A stretch of DNA of 32,028 nt from Bacteroidales bacterium UBA7569 (GCA_002477945.1 DLLF01000037.1:1-32028), one strand, 5' to 3'. Positions 14,345 to 22,939 are shown, counted from the first letter of the stretch. The notes: generated from the letters alone by a model not told the origin. Made by a program: numbers and translations.

Positions 14345-14938
14345 TTATTTCTTGATAAATTTAACAATTGAGGTATTGATTTGCAGCAAGTACGTGCCTT
14401 GTGCCAAATGTGAAACGGGGAGAACAGCCGTGTTGCTCTGTGCCGTAGTCGTCTCGAGCAGTCTACCATCGTAGGTATAGATGCGGATAGTGGAATATGT
14501 TCCCAAACCGCTTAGAATCAGATGTTCACTTGTCGGATTCGGGAAGATACGGATATCCGCTACAGATAAGTCGGATATGGCAGACGATACTTCTGCTTCA
14601 CCAAACAGGATTTTGCGGATGTTGTCCTGTGCTTCTTTGCCAAGGACACTACCATCGTATGCCACAAGATAGACAGAGTCGTTGGTAAAGGTCAGTTTAC
14701 CTACTTTGGCGAGTGCCATTGTGATGTCCTGTCCTGTTAGCCGTTCAATGATAACGGACGGTTGTGGTTCGCCGGATGTCTGTGCCATGGCGTACACAGG
14801 TAGCATGCACACAAAGGACACAACGGCAATAATAAATTTGCAAACATTCGTGCGGCTACCTATACAGCCAGCCCTGACTGCCCGCTTGAAGAACTTACGA
14901 TGCGATTGGAGTTCTTCGCTTGAATTTTTGTTAGACAT
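14345..14938 (-). CDS. T9SS type A sorting-domain protein
   Basis: The 197-residue protein from the ATG at 14938 has an unusually long basic N-region, a hydrophobic stretch (about residues 35-54) and AMAQ as a likely cleavage site, a short mature region with GKLTFTNDSVYLVAYDG, and a C-terminal Por-secretion tail (about 125-197: DIRIFPNPTSEHLIL, IRIYTYDGRLLE, LAQGTYLLQI, VKFIKK). Such tails direct export by the type IX secretion system and cell-surface attachment. The upstream ATG at 15034 would add 32 residues that lie across the leader terminator, so 14938 is preferred. The large secreted protein follows directly. Confidence 0.82.
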   Translation of the reverse strand: MSNKNSSEELQSHRKFFKRAVRAGCIGSRTNVCKFIIAVVSFVCMLPVYAMAQTSGEPQPSVIIERLTGQDITMALAKVGKLTFTNDSVYLVAYDGSVLGKEAQDNIRKILFGEAEVSSAISDLSVADIRIFPNPTSEHLILSGLGTYSTIRIYTYDGRLLETTTAQSNTAVLPVSHLAQGTYLLQINTSIVKFIKK

Positions 14939-14980
14939 AAAACATAAGTTTTTGGTAGAGTCATGGGTTCCGCAAGGCTC

Positions 14981-15475
14981 GGGTATATATACAAAAAAAA
15001 GCGTGGAACCTTGTTCTACGCTCATCCTATACATTGGGGTCCTTGCAAAACCTTTACCATTAAGAAGAACGACTTAGCCCACGCCGAATATGTATATACA
15101 CCAATACACTACGGCACATTATCAGCCATAACAGCCAACAGATGCACCATAGATGCACGGCGGAATACACATCCCGTAGACATTCGTCACATTCTTGTCT
15201 TGGATGGTTAGAAAATTGCAAGGTTTCAATGTACCAAAACAAGCGTTAACAAACGCCTTTTACAATTATGTCTTTGCAGGCATTTCACCCACCCGTCCCC
15301 CGTCGGGCTACCACGGGAGTGACACTTCCTCCCACCCACGGCGTAGATTGTTTATCATTTTATAGTCCCATAAACAGGGGGACTTGCTCCTTGTTGTTCA
15401 CCATGTGCACAAAGCTCAAAAGACACCTATACGATATACCGAAACTATGTATGCAATTGTGATACATTTTGCTTT
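14981..15475 (-). ncRNA. Structured RNA element, copy 3, with its own promoter
   Basis: On the minus strand, in order: a G-rich segment (15262-15340), hairpin GGCGTTTGTTAACGC (about 15242-15257), arms CCTTGCAA (15223-15216) and ACCAT (15208-15204), a conserved block ending GGGATGTGTATTC, then GGCGTGGG, the matching arms ATGGT (15060-15056) and TTGCAAGG (15048-15041), and the hairpin with U-run at 15022-14993, enclosed by GTATA/TATAC. The plan is the same as in copies 1 and 2, with different bases in the stems. A consensus promoter lies just upstream at 15513-15482. The antisense ORFs across this stretch show no domain. Confidence 0.65.
14993..15022 (-). terminator. Intrinsic terminator or attenuator before the T9SS gene
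   Basis: On the minus strand AGCGTAGAAC (15022-15013) pairs with GTTCCACGCT (15009-15000), one mismatch, three-base loop, followed by eight T. It lies about 55 bases before the ATG of the T9SS gene, so it ends a roughly 480-nt transcript or controls entry into the operon. Confidence 0.75.
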
Positions 15476-15481
15476 CGGTTA

Positions 15482-15513
15482 CAAAGGTACAATAAATTTT
15501 GTGGGTATGCAAA
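15482..15513 (-). promoter_or_regulatory. Consensus minus-strand promoter for RNA element copy 3
   Basis: Read on the minus strand: TTTG (15513-15510), exactly 20 bases, TACCTTTG (15489-15482). This is the best -33/-7 match in the neighbourhood and predicts a start near 15475. Confidence 0.75.
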
Positions 15514-15853
15514 ATTATTTACAATTAGAATGGAGAAAATAAAAAGGGGACAACTGATAAAACTTTCACGTGAATACTATGTCTGTGTGGAAGGTTGCAT
15601 ATCTCCGGCTTATCCATTGCTTAATCACATACTAATCACATAGTCTTAACCCAATGGACAATGCATAATGTGCAATGCATAAAGTGCAATGATTGTGCGG
15701 AGTGCTTCAGAATGAGCGGACGGTTATGCCATATTAACACAAATCAGTGAGAAAATGCGGTCTTGCCAAGTCGGCAACGGGAACGCCATTATTGAGAATA
15801 TGACGGCACAAACTGCGTCGTTCCCAAAGCATTGTCCCTATATGTGAGGTTAA
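15514..15853. other. Gene-free stretch
   Basis: No supportable gene. The only pattern seen is a short direct repeat, AATGCATAA followed by GTGCAATG, twice at about 15660-15692. The interval separates divergent transcription units. Confidence 0.5.
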
Positions 15854-15854
15854 T

Positions 15855-16016
15855 TGGATATGTGTAGGTGCGGGAGTGTGAGAGAACCGGTTCCTACCCT
15901 ATTGCCAGCGCAACCGGCTGAGTCGCACAGCACCATGCAGCGATTGCAAGATGTTCCGATACTGCGAAGGCGTCGATATTCACCTACGCAGAGAAGACGG
16001 CAGACGATGCTGCTAA
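15855..16016 (+). pseudogene. Radical SAM/SPASM protein remnant (C-terminal end)
   Basis: In the frame ending at TAA 16014-16016 one reads NRLSRTAPCSDCKMFRYCEG followed by VDIHLRREDG. The CxxCxxFxYCEG-xxxHLR pattern is the C-terminal SPASM cysteine cluster of the Bacteroidetes radical SAM/SPASM maturases. Just upstream, in another frame, CGSVRE matches the 'GSVRE' that normally precedes it, with a stop at 15879, so at least one frameshift has occurred. The catalytic radical-SAM domain is absent. Confidence 0.5.
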
Positions 16017-16154
16017 CAGTCAATCATCCGTTGTGACACAAGGTCATAACCTTCCTCATAAGAGAGAATGCGCAGATAGCCATTTGCGCCGCATCAATCT
16101 GTTCAATATCAGCAATATGGCGTGCCATTTATTTCAGCATTTACGTAAACCGTA

Positions 16155-16186
16155 CTTGCATTGTAAGGCGAATAATGTTATCTTTG
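16155..16186 (+). promoter_or_regulatory. Promoter of murI
   Basis: CTTG (16155-16158), 20 bases, TATCTTTG (16179-16186), giving a leader of about 50 bases before the murI ATG. Confidence 0.7.
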
Positions 16187-16240
16187 CAGTGCAAAACGAG
16201 GAGATACCAAATCGGATAACAAGCACACCCCACAACAGCA

Positions 16241-17059
16241 ATGATAGGAGTATTTGACAGCGGGTACGGAGGACTGACGATATTGCGTCAGATCAGGCAA
16301 GTGTTGCCTCAATATGACTATATGTACTTGGGCGACAATGCGCGCGCGCCCTACGGAACGCGCTCATTTTCCGTAATATACGAGTACACTCTTCAAGCAG
16401 TAAGATACCTTGAGGCGCGAGGTTGCAGTCTGATAATCCTTGCATGCAACACCGCCAGTGCGAAAGCCCTACGCAGCATACAGCAGCATGACATAGACCC
16501 CGACAAAGTGCGGGTGCTGGGTGTGATACGCCCAACTGCCGAGGCGGCTCCCATGCGTACGCATACGGGTCATATAGGGGTTCTGGCGACTCAGGGAACG
16601 GTATCGTCGGAGAGTTACGTACTGGAGTTGCAGCATCAGAATCCCGACATAGTGGTCACCCAACAGGCATGCCCGATGTGGGTACCCTTGATAGAAGCAG
16701 GAGAGCATGAGCATGAGGGGGCTGATTACTTCGTGGAGAAATACATTACCATGCTATTGGTGCAAGACCCGCAAATTGACACTATCATACTCGGTTGCAC
16801 TCACTATCCGCTGCTGCTGCCCAAGATACAGAAAGCGGTAGCCGGAATGGGCATTGACATCATGACTCAAGGGGAGATAGTAGCACTCAGCCTACAGGAT
16901 TACCTGCAGAGGCATACGGACATCGCACGACGACTGGCTCCCCGACAGGATTGCATAGGGAGCGTATGCTATCTAACCTCCGAGTCTGCCGAAAAGTTTG
17001 CCGATTCGGCATCGATATTTTTATCAGAACCTATTGAAGCACAACACATAGAATTGTGA
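16241..17059 (+). CDS. murI: Glutamate racemase
   Basis: The 272-residue protein interconverts L- and D-glutamate, supplying D-Glu for peptidoglycan. It has FDSGYGGLT at the start, YLGDNARAPYG, and both catalytic cysteines: Cys69 in LACNTASA and Cys186 in LGCTHYPLL. Length is normal for the family. It is a single gene, with its own promoter and the oppositely oriented SGNH hydrolase gene downstream. The cytoplasmic enzyme is normally essential. Confidence 0.95.
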   Translation: MIGVFDSGYGGLTILRQIRQVLPQYDYMYLGDNARAPYGTRSFSVIYEYTLQAVRYLEARGCSLIILACNTASAKALRSIQQHDIDPDKVRVLGVIRPTAEAAPMRTHTGHIGVLATQGTVSSESYVLELQHQNPDIVVTQQACPMWVPLIEAGEHEHEGADYFVEKYITMLLVQDPQIDTIILGCTHYPLLLPKIQKAVAGMGIDIMTQGEIVALSLQDYLQRHTDIARRLAPRQDCIGSVCYLTSESAEKFADSASIFLSEPIEAQHIEL

Positions 17060-17276
17060 AAGGAATCCGCTGTATGTGTACACCTTACAGAAAGATATGC
17101 CGCAGACAGAGGTGTACTTAGGAAATCGGCAGTAGTTGTTTTACATAGCGATGGCAGCCAATGCCACGATATGTTGCGCATTGCATTGCTCTTTGAATTT
17201 CAAGGAGATATGATTGCGCAGGCTATCAACAAGGAACAGGAATCCGCATCATGATCGTTCCATCCTCATTTTCCTA

Positions 17277-17969
17277 TCATAACGGCAGATGATGTTGCCA
17301 ATAGTCAATAACCCGATGCGCTATAAGACTATGTCCTTCCTCGTTCGGGTGAATGCCATCGGCACAGAGATAGCGAGTATAGTCCTGATTCAGGAGGAAA
17401 GGGGTTGTGATATCCACAACCAGTACGCTCTGCTCTCTTGCGATATGGAACACTTCAAGATTATACATATCATGGTAATTGCGTATTCTCTCAATCTGTC
17501 CTCCCAACCATGAAAGCGTATTATTTCGTCCGGAAGTAGACATGCGGCGGGTTGTAAACTCAAAAAACCGCTGCCCGTCCATGAGCGGCAAACTGAACAA
17601 AACCGGTTTACTCCCCAAGCAGCGGATCCGCCGAATTAGTTTGATGTAGGTATCGTGGAACCGATTCAAGCCTGTCTTTGGCAGATGAAGGGCCGTCGGG
17701 TCATCGGCAATTTCATTCCAGAAGAAGTCGGAGTCGTTGCCTCCATATTCAAGAACCGTGATATCAGCCTTCGCCACATCCTCTTTGTGCTGTTCGAGAA
17801 TTTGCTCGCCTTTGTCAATAGTGCAACCCATTTTGCTATAGTTCTGCACATTCAGGCATAGCGATTCTGCACACCTGTCAACAAACCCATTATCAAGGAT
17901 AGAATAACGTTCTCCTTTTAACACTATACCGCGGGAGATGGAATCCCCCAAAACAACCACATTCTTCAT
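17277..17969 (-). CDS. SGNH/GDSL-type hydrolase
   Basis: The 230-residue protein has the four SGNH blocks: VLGDSISRG with nucleophile Ser10, a Gly in YSKMG, GGND (76-79, Asn78), and DGIHPN with Asp204 and His207. Such enzymes are esterases or lipases, often deacetylating carbohydrates. No signal peptide is visible, so it looks cytoplasmic. The start at 17969 is preferred because AAAGG lies 6 bases upstream and the family begins at this strand; the ATG at 17999 would add ten residues. The substrate cannot be predicted. Confidence 0.85.
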   Translation of the reverse strand: MKNVVVLGDSISRGIVLKGERYSILDNGFVDRCAESLCLNVQNYSKMGCTIDKGEQILEQHKEDVAKADITVLEYGGNDSDFFWNEIADDPTALHLPKTGLNRFHDTYIKLIRRIRCLGSKPVLFSLPLMDGQRFFEFTTRRMSTSGRNNTLSWLGGQIERIRNYHDMYNLEVFHIAREQSVLVVDITTPFLLNQDYTRYLCADGIHPNEEGHSLIAHRVIDYWQHHLPL

Positions 17970-18021
17970 AATACCTTTGTGTTTTAGTTGTATATTCATT
18001 AAGTCAGTTTCTTATTGAGCG

Positions 18022-18053
18022 CAAAATTAGGTTCAGTTTACCTATCAGATAAA
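18022..18053 (-). promoter_or_regulatory. Likely promoter of the SGNH hydrolase gene
   Basis: On the minus strand TTTA (18053-18050), 20 bases, TAATTTTG (18029-18022). The -7 element fits; the -33 is one base off. Confidence 0.5.
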
Positions 18054-18182
18054 TTTTATTGATGCTGTGGCATATTTTTTGATGAAACAGCCATAGATAA
18101 TGACTAAAAGACATATAAAGTGACGAAATAATCCGAATAATCATTTCGTCACATCAAGAAAATTGACTAATAATTATATTTT

Positions 18183-18980
18183 ATGCAACAGATACCCTCT
18201 TCCGTACTCAGTCTGACCTCCCTGCTATTGCACATATTGTCTCTTCCTGCATTTTTCTTATGCTTTGTTCTATTGTATCAATCGGAATGGATGATACGTT
18301 TTTTATCGATAGACGGAAGTATGACAACATTCAACACCGTCATACTGATGTGCATTATGACGGGAGTGCTTTGCGGTTCTCGTATTCCCATGACCGCCTG
18401 CCGAAAGCACCTGCACCTTCCATGGGTATATTACATATTATGGAGTATGGCGGAATGGGTTGTGACGGCCCTCTTCATGGCACTATACATGACGCTGATG
18501 TATCATGGCTCACAAGGTTATTTTTTAGTGACCGGAAGATGTATGCTTCTGTTATTGGCAACCATAACCTACCCCTACATCATCATAAACCTGCTTATGT
18601 ATGCCGCAAGACCAACTCAAGGTGCATCCAAAGAGGAGGGCTTGGTGCGCTTCCATGACAGCACCCAGAAACTGAAATTAGTGATTGCAGCGGATTCCGT
18701 GCTATACATAAAGGCAGACGAGAACTATGTACACATCCATTATACTGAAAATGAGCGGATCAAAGAGTTTGCGTTACGCAACTCCATGCGTTCGATTGAA
18801 GACACCGTACAAAAATACGGGATAGTGCGTTGCCAACGCTCATTCTTTGTCAACCCGAAGCATGTGAAAGTTCTTAGAAAAGACAAAGAAGGGGTCATCG
18901 TTGCCGAATTGGATGCCTCGGGCATAAAGCCTATTCCTGTTTCCCCACGATATTATAATACACTGAGCGGGAAGTTGTGA
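18183..18980 (+). CDS. Membrane-anchored LytTR-type transcription regulator
   Basis: The 265-residue protein has four predicted membrane helices (about residues 12-34, 45-65, 80-106 and 114-142) followed by a LytTR DNA-binding domain (about 160-263: VLYIKADENYVHIHY, LRNSMRSIED, IVRCQRSFFVNPKHV, IPVSPRY). LytTR domains bind paired direct repeats about 12 bases apart. There is no receiver domain, so the membrane part probably senses the signal. The gene is transcribed divergently from the SGNH hydrolase. Direct repeats fitting a LytTR site lie just downstream (19165-19401), suggesting it could regulate the next unit or itself. Confidence 0.88.
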   Translation: MQQIPSSVLSLTSLLLHILSLPAFFLCFVLLYQSEWMIRFLSIDGSMTTFNTVILMCIMTGVLCGSRIPMTACRKHLHLPWVYYILWSMAEWVVTALFMALYMTLMYHGSQGYFLVTGRCMLLLLATITYPYIIINLLMYAARPTQGASKEEGLVRFHDSTQKLKLVIAADSVLYIKADENYVHIHYTENERIKEFALRNSMRSIEDTVQKYGIVRCQRSFFVNPKHVKVLRKDKEGVIVAELDASGIKPIPVSPRYYNTLSGKL

Positions 18981-19164
18981 GATTTACCTCTCAAATAGCC
19001 CCAAAGAAAGGTTTAGTTTATGAGTTTGAGGCAATTACATTCCATAGGGCAAATAAGTCTGATAAGTCTAATCAGCCAGATATTTTTTGGCAGATTCTAT
19101 GCGTAGATGTTACATCATCTCTTAGAACATCTATAAGGGGAGTCCATTAGAATCCATGCAAAAA

Positions 19165-19290
19165 ACCGTTAAAAAGACATTATCAAACACAATGGTTCTC
19201 CGTTAATAGCCGCCAATGAGCCGTTAATTTCATCGGTTTTACTCCATTAACAACCATTAAATCCGTTATCAGGTATAAGTCTCCGTTAAT
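19165..19290 (+). promoter_or_regulatory. Cluster of candidate LytTR-binding repeats
   Basis: TCCGTTAAT (19199-19207) and GCCGTTAAT (19220-19228) are separated by exactly 12 bases, the layout of LytTR targets. Further related words are ACCGTTAAA (19165), TCCGTTATC (19262) and TCCGTTAAT (19282), with CCATTAA variants between. The LytTR gene ends about 185 bases upstream. Confidence 0.5.
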
Positions 19291-19401
19291 GACCGTGTAA
19301 TTGCTCGCTAATCGGGTTCTTAAACAGTTCTCCATTAAAGAGCCATTAAATCCGTTATCGGGTATAAGTCTCCGTTAATGACCGTGTAATTGCTCGCTAA
19401 T
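19254..19401. repeat. 59-bp direct repeat pair
   Basis: 19254-19312 and 19343-19401 are the same sequence with one difference (A or G at the 18th base), 89 bases apart. Each copy contains TCCGTTATC and TCCGTTAAT 20 bases apart. The intervals 18981-19164 and 19402-19574 show no gene. Confidence 0.9.
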
Positions 19402-19574
19402 ACATCGCAGGACAAAGGCTCCATTAAATGCCATTATTTTACGTCAATAAACCCTCTATCTCCCAATGAAGGGTCATGTTATTTGCGATTGGACAATTTA
19501 TACCTCCCTACCCCCTTCCAAAAAATGGACAAATGTTCATATTATGCAATTTTGTTGCTCTTCCGTTTAAGGAT

Positions 19575-19618
19575 GCTTCAGGTCTCGATGAGGGGTGCTT
19601 GAGGCCTCGATAAGGGGT
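19575..19618. repeat. 22-bp tandem repeat, also found at 27200
   Basis: Two adjacent 22-base units (19575-19596 and 19597-19618) differ at three positions. The first unit (GCTTCAGGTCTCGATG then AGGGGT) recurs exactly at 27200-27221. A hairpin AATCTCT/AGAGATT follows at 19623-19641. Confidence 0.85.
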
Positions 19619-19780
19619 CGTAAATCTCTGTTCGAGAGATTGGAGATTTTTCAATGGGGCAAACATGTGGTGAAAGACATTCATACAAAAAAGTGGTTAA
19701 ATGGCTGAAAACTTGAACCAAGTTTATAGAGACAAGTCATTGAATGAAAAAACAGACAATATACATACAGGTTTGAAAGA

Positions 19781-19812
19781 ATTGAATATCTGAAAGAAAG
19801 ATATTATCTTTG
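19781..19812 (+). promoter_or_regulatory. Promoter of the small membrane protein/acetyltransferase unit
   Basis: ATTG (19781-19784), 20 bases, TATCTTTG (19805-19812). It is the only good promoter match between the LytTR gene and the CAT-like gene. Confidence 0.65.
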
Positions 19813-19942
19813 CGGTTGAATCATACAGAAGTCGGCACAGGATAGAAGAATAAAAAAATCACGGACAGAGTTACAAAGATGTTTTTTCTAACAATGAGAC
19901 CTATAGTTCAGGTCTCCAAAATCACCAACAAAACTATTATTA

Positions 19943-20398
19943 ATGCCATTGAGACTCCATTCAACAAACATTGCTCAAAATAGTCAGAATATAGAAAGAA
20001 TGTCCCAATATACCAATAGTGAACCTCTAAAACAATTGGACAGTCACCGGAAAGAACAAACAACACACACATATTCATGTAATTTCATGAGAAATCCACT
20101 GCTTCTGTCAATGCACGTACCAAACATGAAATTGGTACAAAGTTATGAAAATATGACTGCTACAAACAAAATGCATTACCTCTATGACAAAGGGATGGAT
20201 GCCTTATGGAATCTTTGTCCTCCCTTAAATCTAAAAGTTTTCGAAGTATTCATCTTCGAACTACTCCCTTTGCTTCTATTAAGCAGTTTACTAATAGGAA
20301 TCTTCGTTCAGAACAAAGTGACCTACGGTTATATCTTGGCAAGTTTTCTACTATTGCTATTTACTATGATTTTACTGCTATATGGAATGTATTTATAA
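19943..20398 (+). CDS. Hypothetical membrane protein
   Basis: The 151-residue frame has a polar N-terminal 95 residues and two hydrophobic segments at about 98-120 and 128-150. It follows a credible promoter. I recognise no family, and the polar part has low complexity. Internal ATGs at 20000 and later are alternative starts. It overlaps the next small membrane ORF by 17 bases in another frame, so the two may be halves of one frameshifted gene. Confidence 0.4.
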   Translation: MPLRLHSTNIAQNSQNIERMSQYTNSEPLKQLDSHRKEQTTHTYSCNFMRNPLLLSMHVPNMKLVQSYENMTATNKMHYLYDKGMDALWNLCPPLNLKVFEVFIFELLPLLLLSSLLIGIFVQNKVTYGYILASFLLLLFTMILLLYGMYL

Positions 20399-20612
20399 GT
20401 TATGGCAAATCGGGGATGATTTTCTTCGTTCTCTCGTCGGAAAATATGATTATGAGGAAGTGAATATAATTCTCTATATAATCATAGTTCCCTCTATCAT
20501 CTGCATATTAACAGGATGTTTTATATGTACTTGCAAGAACAGGACAATGAAAATCATATTACTCATACTGAGTGCATTGATTCTACTCGCAGCAGCATTA
20601 TTGATACTATAA
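20382..20612 (+). CDS. Small hypothetical membrane protein
   Basis: The 76-residue frame begins with a polar helix (LWQIGDDFLRSLVGKYDYEE) followed by two membrane helices (about 28-48 and 56-75). It overlaps the upstream membrane ORF, and ends about 70 bases before the CAT-like gene. No family is recognised; expression is supported only by position. Confidence 0.4.
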   Translation: MECIYKLWQIGDDFLRSLVGKYDYEEVNIILYIIIVPSIICILTGCFICTCKNRTMKIILLILSALILLAAALLIL

Positions 20613-20685
20613 GAGAAACTACGGACTACCGATTGCATCCGAATCAGGCTCACTTGTTCCACCAACAACAGAAACATACAGAACA

Positions 20686-21345
20686 ATGGAAAACTACAAG
20701 ATTATTGACAGAGAGAAGTATTACCGCAAGGGAGTGTATCGTCATTTCACAGAGGACTGCAAATGCTCGGTAAGCATGACAGCACGTGTTGATGTTACGG
20801 AATTGAAAGAATACTCCCAACGGACAGGTTCCAAATTCTACATCAATTTTCTATACCTGCTTGCCAAGGTGCTGAACTCAAGAGAAGACTACCGTATGGT
20901 TTATCTATGGCGGAGCGATGAGTTGGTTTGCTTTGACAAAATCAATCCGACACAATATATCTTTCACGAAGACACAGAGACCTGCACACCGGTCTATACA
21001 GAATACTTCGCCGACTACAAGAAATTCTATGCACAATGTGCCGCAGACATAGAGCAAGCCAAACAGACACGGACATATAACCTGGACGCGGAGAACCACA
21101 TCAATTGGTTTGACGCCTCATATATCTCCTGGTGTTCATACGATTCGCTAAACATAGAGTTGCCCGACGGACATCTATATTTTCAGCCGATTGTCAACTG
21201 GGGACGGTACAGAGAGGAAGGAGGCAAACTACTCATACCCATCAGCGTAAGACTGAATCATGCCATCGCTGACGGATATCTGGTGGCAAAAGTATTCCGG
21301 CTATTAGAAGAGGAGATTGTCCGGTTTGTGAGGGAAGGGCTATAG
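20686..21345 (+). CDS. Chloramphenicol acetyltransferase-like protein
   Basis: The 219-residue protein has the length and layout of type A CATs: KFYINFLYLLAKVLNSREDYR, IFHEDTETCTPVYTEY, SYISWCSYDSLNIELP, GRYREEGGKLLIPISVRLNH, and the active-site pattern HAIADG with His192 and Asp196. CATs transfer acetyl from acetyl-CoA to chloramphenicol. The sequence is diverged and the setting is chromosomal, without mobile genes nearby, so whether it gives resistance or acts on another substrate is unknown. It is probably transcribed from the promoter at 19781. Confidence 0.82.
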   Translation: MENYKIIDREKYYRKGVYRHFTEDCKCSVSMTARVDVTELKEYSQRTGSKFYINFLYLLAKVLNSREDYRMVYLWRSDELVCFDKINPTQYIFHEDTETCTPVYTEYFADYKKFYAQCAADIEQAKQTRTYNLDAENHINWFDASYISWCSYDSLNIELPDGHLYFQPIVNWGRYREEGGKLLIPISVRLNHAIADGYLVAKVFRLLEEEIVRFVREGL

Positions 21346-21446
21346 AAAGACTCCAGTTCAGCAACATTTTTCATTATCTATAGGTGCTACTCTATATGAG
21401 GCATAGCAAATGCTCCATATACTACGAGAGCAGGTCAATATGAAAG

Positions 21447-21482
21447 AAAGCGGGCGAATGGAAATAACCATTCACCCACTTT
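21447..21482. terminator. Terminator between the CAT-like gene and pgi
   Basis: A 15-bp stem (21447-21461 with 21468-21482) has a 6-base loop. Read on the minus strand the two imperfect positions become G-U pairs and a T-rich tail follows, so it mainly ends the lysS-gpsA-pgi transcript. Confidence 0.75.
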
Positions 21483-21532
21483 AATAAGAAAATCTCTGCA
21501 AAGATGACAGAGAGAGCAAATTATCCGCACAT

Positions 21533-22870
21533 TTATTTCTCTGCATCAAGACGTTTGCGGATAGCCGCCGACTCAGCCTCGTAACCGGGTTTGTTGAGGA
21601 GGGCAAACATATTCTTCTTGTAGGCCTCCACGCCAGGTTGGTTAAACGGATTGACATCCAAAAGATAACCCGATATTCCGCAAGCCTTCTCGAAGAAATA
21701 GATCAGTTCTCCCAAGTAGAACTCATTAAGACGAGGCATTTCAATGCGGATATTGGGGACACCACCATCCACATGAGCCAACATTGTACCGAGTTCTGCC
21801 ATTTTGTTAACTTCGTCCACACGCTTGCCAGCCAGGAAGTTGAGTCCGTCGAGATTCTCTTCATCGTAAGGGAAATCCACGCGGTGGTTCTGCTCAGCAA
21901 CAGAGATGACCGTCTCAAAGAGATGGCGCTCACCGTCCTGAATATACTGCCCCATGGAGTGAAGGTCGGTCGTGAAGTCTGCCGCAGCAGGGAAGATTCC
22001 CTTATGCTCTTTTCCTTCAGACTCGCCATAAAGTTGTTTCCACCACTCTGCTACGTAATGGAGTTTCGGGTGAAAGTTGACGAGCATCTCTATTTTCTTT
22101 CCACCTGCATAAAGTACATTGCGAGCAGCAGCATATTGAGCCGCCATATTCTCCTCGAAAGGAACTTCCTCGCTACACAATTGCTCCATACGATACGCAC
22201 CTTCAACCAATTGTTTCACATCGAAACCTGCACAAGCAATCGGCAACAGACCGACAGGGGAAAGGACAGAGAAACGTCCACCTATGTTATCTTCGATGAC
22301 AAATGTCTTATAACCTTCTTTAGTAGCCAAGGTGCGCAAGGCTCCTTTTGCCTTATCCGTGATACATACAATGAGATCGCGTGCGGTCTCTTTGCCGACA
22401 CTTTCCTCCAACTGTGTCTTCAAAAGACGGAAAGCCAACGCCGGCTCGGTGGTGGTTCCGGATTTACTGATGCAGATTATTCCGAAACGCTTTCCACGAA
22501 GAAGTTCCTGCAATTCGTACAAATAGTCTTCGCCTATATTCTGTCCTGCGTAAACAATTTTGGGAGAATCCGTCCGCATCCATGCAAAAGAGTTGCCAAG
22601 GGCATCAATTACCGCTTTGGCACCGAGATAAGATCCGCCAATACCAATGGTAACGATCACATCACATTTTGCGCGGAGATGCTTGGCAGTGGCTTCAATA
22701 TCCTGCAAGTGTTCAGTTGTAATACCGGATGGGAGGTGCAACCACCCCAAGAAATCGTTACCTTTTCCATTTCCACGATGCAACATCTCTTGAGCGCGCA
22801 TCGAACGCTCTTTCAAGGCAGCAACTTGAGAAGTAGTGACTGCCTTAGAATAATTCAGTTGAATATCCAT
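21533..22870 (-). CDS. pgi: Glucose-6-phosphate isomerase
   Basis: The 445-residue protein interconverts glucose-6-phosphate and fructose-6-phosphate in glycolysis and gluconeogenesis. Diagnostic segments are TIGIGGSYLGAK (residues 74-85), ICISKSGTTTEPA, GGRFSVLSPVG, GIFPAAADFTTDLHSMGQY, and GVEAYKKNMFALL. The short form is usual for Bacteroidetes and Firmicutes. It is the last gene of the lysS-gpsA-pgi run, 69 bases after gpsA, and is followed by a terminator. A 436-codon ORF on the other strand is an antisense shadow. Confidence 0.96.
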   Translation of the reverse strand: MDIQLNYSKAVTTSQVAALKERSMRAQEMLHRGNGKGNDFLGWLHLPSGITTEHLQDIEATAKHLRAKCDVIVTIGIGGSYLGAKAVIDALGNSFAWMRTDSPKIVYAGQNIGEDYLYELQELLRGKRFGIICISKSGTTTEPALAFRLLKTQLEESVGKETARDLIVCITDKAKGALRTLATKEGYKTFVIEDNIGGRFSVLSPVGLLPIACAGFDVKQLVEGAYRMEQLCSEEVPFEENMAAQYAAARNVLYAGGKKIEMLVNFHPKLHYVAEWWKQLYGESEGKEHKGIFPAAADFTTDLHSMGQYIQDGERHLFETVISVAEQNHRVDFPYDEENLDGLNFLAGKRVDEVNKMAELGTMLAHVDGGVPNIRIEMPRLNEFYLGELIYFFEKACGISGYLLDVNPFNQPGVEAYKKNMFALLNKPGYEAESAAIRKRLDAEK

Positions 22871-22939
22871 AGTTGTTTTTGTTTGTGTTCTATAATCATT
22901 GCTCTGCGTTCTGCATCCGGCAACACGAAAGCAGAACGG

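Noticed and set aside
14682..15077. 131-codon plus-strand frame
   Set aside because: It is antisense to the T9SS gene and its leader terminator.
15268..15462. 64-codon frame on the plus strand
   Set aside because: Antisense to RNA copy 3 and low in complexity (Pro/Thr-rich).
20686..21345. Acquired antibiotic-resistance cassette
   Set aside because: The protein is CAT-like, but there are no mobile-element signs around it and the substrate is unknown, so calling it a resistance gene would go too far.
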